Source: Pseudonocardia hierapolitana (lineage in GTDB: Bacteria > Actinomycetota > Actinomycetes > Mycobacteriales > Pseudonocardiaceae). Taken from it: DNA of 64,000 nt. Of the stretch, positions 61,181 through 64,000 are shown in pieces; the first letter of the stretch is position 1, and each line of letters begins with the position of its first letter. The stretch covers positions 2,976,001-3,040,000 of the forward strand of contig NZ_VIWU01000001.1 of NCBI RefSeq assembly GCF_007994075.1. The letters run 5' to 3'. The notes beneath the pieces are model-generated. The model worked only from the letters and a program-made list of their open reading frames with translations. It searched no databases and was not told the DNA's origin. The translations under genes and the position numbers were made by a program.

Positions 61181-64000
61181 GTGGCAACCGGAACGACGAG
61201 TGCGAAGCCAGCGACCGGGAAGGGCGCGGGCGACGGCCGCGCGGCTGGCGGCGGCCGGGGTACCGGCACGTCCACCGGCGCCGCGAACGGGCGACCGACG
61301 CGACGGTTGGTGATCGTCGAGTCCGGCACGAAGGCCAAGAAGATCCAGCAGTACCTCGGCCGCGACTACATCGTGGAGGCCTCGGTCGGGCACATCCGCG
61401 ACCTGCCTCGCGGGGCTGCCGACGTCCCGGCCAAGTACAAGGGCGAGCCCTGGGCCCGTCTCGGTGTCGACGTCGACAACCAGTTCGCGCCGCTCTACAT
61501 CATCACGCCCGAGAAGAAGGGCAAGGTCGCCGAGCTCAAGGACGCGATGAAGTCGGTGGACGAGGTGCTGCTCGCCACCGACCCCGACCGCGAGGGCGAG
61601 GCCATCGCCTGGCACCTGCTCGAAACGCTCAAGCCGAAGATCCCGGTGCGCCGGATGGTCTTCCACGAGATCAGCGAGCCCGCGATCCGCGCCGCCGTGG
61701 AGAACCTGCGCGACCTGGACCACGACCTGGTCGACGCCCAGGAGACCCGCCGCATCCTCGACCGCCTCTACGGCTACGAGGTCTCCCCCGTGCTGTGGAA
61801 GAAGGTCATGCCGAGGCTCTCGGCGGGCCGGGTGCAGTCGGTGGCCACCCGGATCGTCGTGCAGCGCGAGCGCGAGCGCATGGCGTTCGTCCCGGCGTCC
61901 TACTGGGACATCGCGGCGCTGCTCGACGCGGGGGCCGACGCCTCGCCGCGGCAGTTCCCGGCGCGACTGGTCGCCGTCGACGGCACCCGGGTGGCCACGG
62001 GGCGCGACTTCGGCTCCGACGGGCAGCTCAAGTCGTCGCGCGGCAAGGACGCGCCGCGGGCGCTGGACGAGGCGAGCGCCCGCCGGCTGGCGGAGGCCCT
62101 CGAAGGCCGCGACCTCGCCGTCGAGTCGGTCGAGTCGAAGCCCTACACCCGCAAGCCGTACCCGCCGTTCATGACGTCCACGCTGCAGCAGGAGGCCGGC
62201 CGCAAGCTGCGGTTCTCGGCCGACCGCACGATGCGCAGCGCGCAGCGGCTCTACGAGAACGGCTACATCACCTACCTGCGCACCGACTCCACCACGCTGT
62301 CGGACACGGCCATCCAGGCCGCCCGCACCCAGGCCCGCGAGCTGTACGGCGCCGAATACGTCTCGCCGCAGCCGCGGCAGTACACGCGCAAGGTCAAGAA
62401 CGCGCAGGAGGCCCACGAGGCGATCCGGCCGGCGGGCGAGACGTTCCGCACGCCCGGCGAGATCGCGGGCGAGGTCGACGGCGATGATTTCCGGCTCTAC
62501 GAGCTGATCTGGCAGCGCACGGTGGCCTCCCAGATGGCCGACGCACGCGGCACCACCGTGAGCGTCCGGATCGCCGGCACGGCCGCCACCGGCGAGGACG
62601 TCACGTTCGCCGCGTCCGGTCGCACGATCACGTTCCCCGGCTTCCTCAAGGCCTACGTCGAGACCCTCGACGAAGGCAGCGACGGCCAGGCCGACGACGC
62701 CGAGTCCCGGCTGCCCGAGCTCACGCAGGGGCAGCCGCTCACGGCGGCGGAGCTGACGCCGGAGGGGCACACCACGAACCCGCCGGCGCGCTACACCGAG
62801 CCGAGCCTGATCAAGGCGCTCGAGGACCTCGGGATCGGCCGCCCGTCGACCTACTCGTCGATCATCAAGACCATCCAGGACCGCGGCTACGTCTGGAAGA
62901 AGGGCCAGGCGCTGGTGCCGTCTTGGATCGCGTTCGCCGTGGTCGGCCTGCTCGAGCACCACTTCGGGCGGCTGGTCGACTACGACTTCACCGCCGCGAT
63001 GGAGGACGAGCTCGACGCGATCGCGCAGGGCACCCAGCACCGCACCGACTGGCTGTCGGGCTTCTACTTCGGCGCCGACCAGGGCCGGGAGGGCTCGGTC
63101 GCACGCTCCGGTGGGCTGAAGAAGCTCGTGGGCGTCAACCTCGAGGAGATCGACGCCCGCGAGATCAACTCCGTGCCGGTGTTCGACGACGTCGTGGTGC
63201 GCGTGGGCCGCTACGGGCCGTACCTGGAGCGCGTGCGCGACGGGCAGTCGCAGCGGGCCAACCTGCCCGACGACCTGCCGCCCGACGAGCTCACCCCCGA
63301 GGTGGCCGAGCAGCTGTTCTCGGTGCCGCAGGAGGGCCGCTCGCTCGGCGTCGACCCGGTCACCGGACACGAGATCGTGGCCAAGGAGGGCCGCTACGGG
63401 CCCTACGTCACGGAGATCCTCCCTGACACCGAGGCGACGGCCGAGACCAACGGCAACGGCAAGAAGAAGGCCGCCGCGAAGCCCAAGCCCCGCACGAGCT
63501 CGCTGTTCAAGTCGATGACCACCGAGTCCGTCACGCTCGATGACGCGCTGCGGCTGCTCTCGCTGCCCCGGCTCGTGGGCACCGACCCGGAGAGCGGTGA
63601 GGAGATCACCGCCCAGAACGGCCGCTACGGGCCGTACCTGAAGAAGGGCACCGATTCGCGCTCGCTCGCAGGCGAGGAGCAGCTCTTCACGGTCACGCTC
63701 GACGAGGCGCTGGAGCTGTACAAGCAGCCCAAGCAGCGGGGCAGGCGCACCGCCGCGGCCACCCCGCCGCTGCGCGAGCTCGGCAAGGACTCGGCCACCG
63801 GGAAGCCGATGGTGATCAAGGACGGGCGGTTCGGCCCGTACGTCACCGACGGCGAGACCAACGCGTCCCTGCGCAAGGGCGACGACGTCGAGAAGATCAC
63901 CGACGAGCGCGCGAGCGAGCTGCTGGCCGAGCGGCGCGCGAAGGCCGGCACGACGACGAAGAAGGCCCCCGCACGCAGGAAGGCGGCGCCGCGGAAGGCC
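61181..64000 (+). CDS. topA: DNA topoisomerase I, first 940 codons (runs off the window)
   Basis: The type IA topoisomerase that relaxes negative supercoils. After a Gly/Ala-rich leader, the TOPRIM domain begins RRLVIVESGTKAKKIQQYLG, and its acidic triad lies in ATDPDREGEAIAWHL. The catalytic Tyr is Y365 in GYITYLRTDS. ITFPGFLKAY and EPSLIKALEDLGIGRPSTYS follow. The C-terminal part carries repeated GRYGPY/GRFGPY units typical of actinobacterial TopA, and the Lys/Ala-rich basic tail has begun (TTKKAPARRKAAPRKA) when the window ends. The GTG start is at 61181. Confidence 0.95.
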   Translation, partial: MATGTTSAKPATGKGAGDGRAAGGGRGTGTSTGAANGRPTRRLVIVESGTKAKKIQQYLGRDYIVEASVGHIRDLPRGAADVPAKYKGEPWARLGVDVDNQFAPLYIITPEKKGKVAELKDAMKSVDEVLLATDPDREGEAIAWHLLETLKPKIPVRRMVFHEISEPAIRAAVENLRDLDHDLVDAQETRRILDRLYGYEVSPVLWKKVMPRLSAGRVQSVATRIVVQRERERMAFVPASYWDIAALLDAGADASPRQFPARLVAVDGTRVATGRDFGSDGQLKSSRGKDAPRALDEASARRLAEALEGRDLAVESVESKPYTRKPYPPFMTSTLQQEAGRKLRFSADRTMRSAQRLYENGYITYLRTDSTTLSDTAIQAARTQARELYGAEYVSPQPRQYTRKVKNAQEAHEAIRPAGETFRTPGEIAGEVDGDDFRLYELIWQRTVASQMADARGTTVSVRIAGTAATGEDVTFAASGRTITFPGFLKAYVETLDEGSDGQADDAESRLPELTQGQPLTAAELTPEGHTTNPPARYTEPSLIKALEDLGIGRPSTYSSIIKTIQDRGYVWKKGQALVPSWIAFAVVGLLEHHFGRLVDYDFTAAMEDELDAIAQGTQHRTDWLSGFYFGADQGREGSVARSGGLKKLVGVNLEEIDAREINSVPVFDDVVVRVGRYGPYLERVRDGQSQRANLPDDLPPDELTPEVAEQLFSVPQEGRSLGVDPVTGHEIVAKEGRYGPYVTEILPDTEATAETNGNGKKKAAAKPKPRTSSLFKSMTTESVTLDDALRLLSLPRLVGTDPESGEEITAQNGRYGPYLKKGTDSRSLAGEEQLFTVTLDEALELYKQPKQRGRRTAAATPPLRELGKDSATGKPMVIKDGRFGPYVTDGETNASLRKGDDVEKITDERASELLAERRAKAGTTTKKAPARRKAAPRKA

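Overview
The window looks like a chromosome segment from a high-GC actinobacterium of the Pseudonocardiaceae type, probably Pseudonocardia or a close relative. GC is about 70%, GTG starts are frequent, and operons use 1- or 4-base start/stop overlaps. The right half keeps a mycobacterium-like order: acs, HAD phosphatase, 6C RNA, ssd-tadABC, TadE-like genes, helicase, a conserved gene, topA. The genus is inferred from gene content, not proven.

Layout. 0-9.3 kb holds ion and stress functions: the 5' end of one nhaA, a DUF1707 protein, a stomatin-like protein, a DUF3040 membrane protein, a complete nhaA, a GbsR/MarR-type regulator with a methyltransferase and a flavin monooxygenase, a second GbsR-type regulator divergent from a three-gene ABC exporter, and arfB. 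Four copies of a 24-base leader element precede both nhaA genes, the DUF3040 gene and the ABC exporter. Both GbsR-type genes have the same TTTCA-N8-TGAAA operator.

9.4-34.4 kb is a catabolic region read here as an oxalate/glyoxylate regulon. It carries a GntR/FadR regulator, an oxalate/formate-type MFS transporter, sucC-sucD-hyi-glxR-gcl, a MTHFR-like gene, a ketopantoate-reductase-like gene (candidate oxalyl-CoA reductase), a ThDP lyase of oxalyl-CoA decarboxylase/2-hydroxyacyl-CoA lyase type, a clear formyl-CoA transferase (frc), an ADP-forming acyl-CoA synthetase, and a NuoE-NuoF fusion of the formate-dehydrogenase beta type. Seven sites resembling ACYGTATGCRGT lie at the regulator gene and at the putative target promoters. 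They tie the region together although the genes lie on both strands. Expected flow: oxalate enters, is activated to oxalyl-CoA, and is either decarboxylated to formyl-CoA and then formate and CO2, or reduced to glyoxylate, which Gcl and GlxR convert to glycerate. The same region carries a tandem duplication of an Nramp-related transporter, a small membrane protein and terC. In the second copy the first two genes are broken, while the two terC genes are almost identical. Debris of a molybdoenzyme gene and an ABC transporter gene lies between the copies.

34.4-64 kb contains acs, a degenerate Fic-like gene, a HAD-IB phosphatase divergent from a 6C small RNA, then a carbohydrate cluster (D-2-hydroxyacid dehydrogenase, two GHL6-type putative glycosidases, a three-gene sugar ABC importer, a GntR regulator). 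This cluster separates the 6C RNA from ssd, which are neighbours in mycobacteria. After it come two DnaA-box-like repeats, the ssd-tadA-tadB-tadC-Flp-TadE pilus operon, a DEAD-box helicase, a K+-independent-type proton pyrophosphatase, three tandem paralogous lipoproteins, an Rv3647c-type protein and the first 940 codons of topA. No tRNA, rRNA, CRISPR, integrase or intact insertion sequence was seen.
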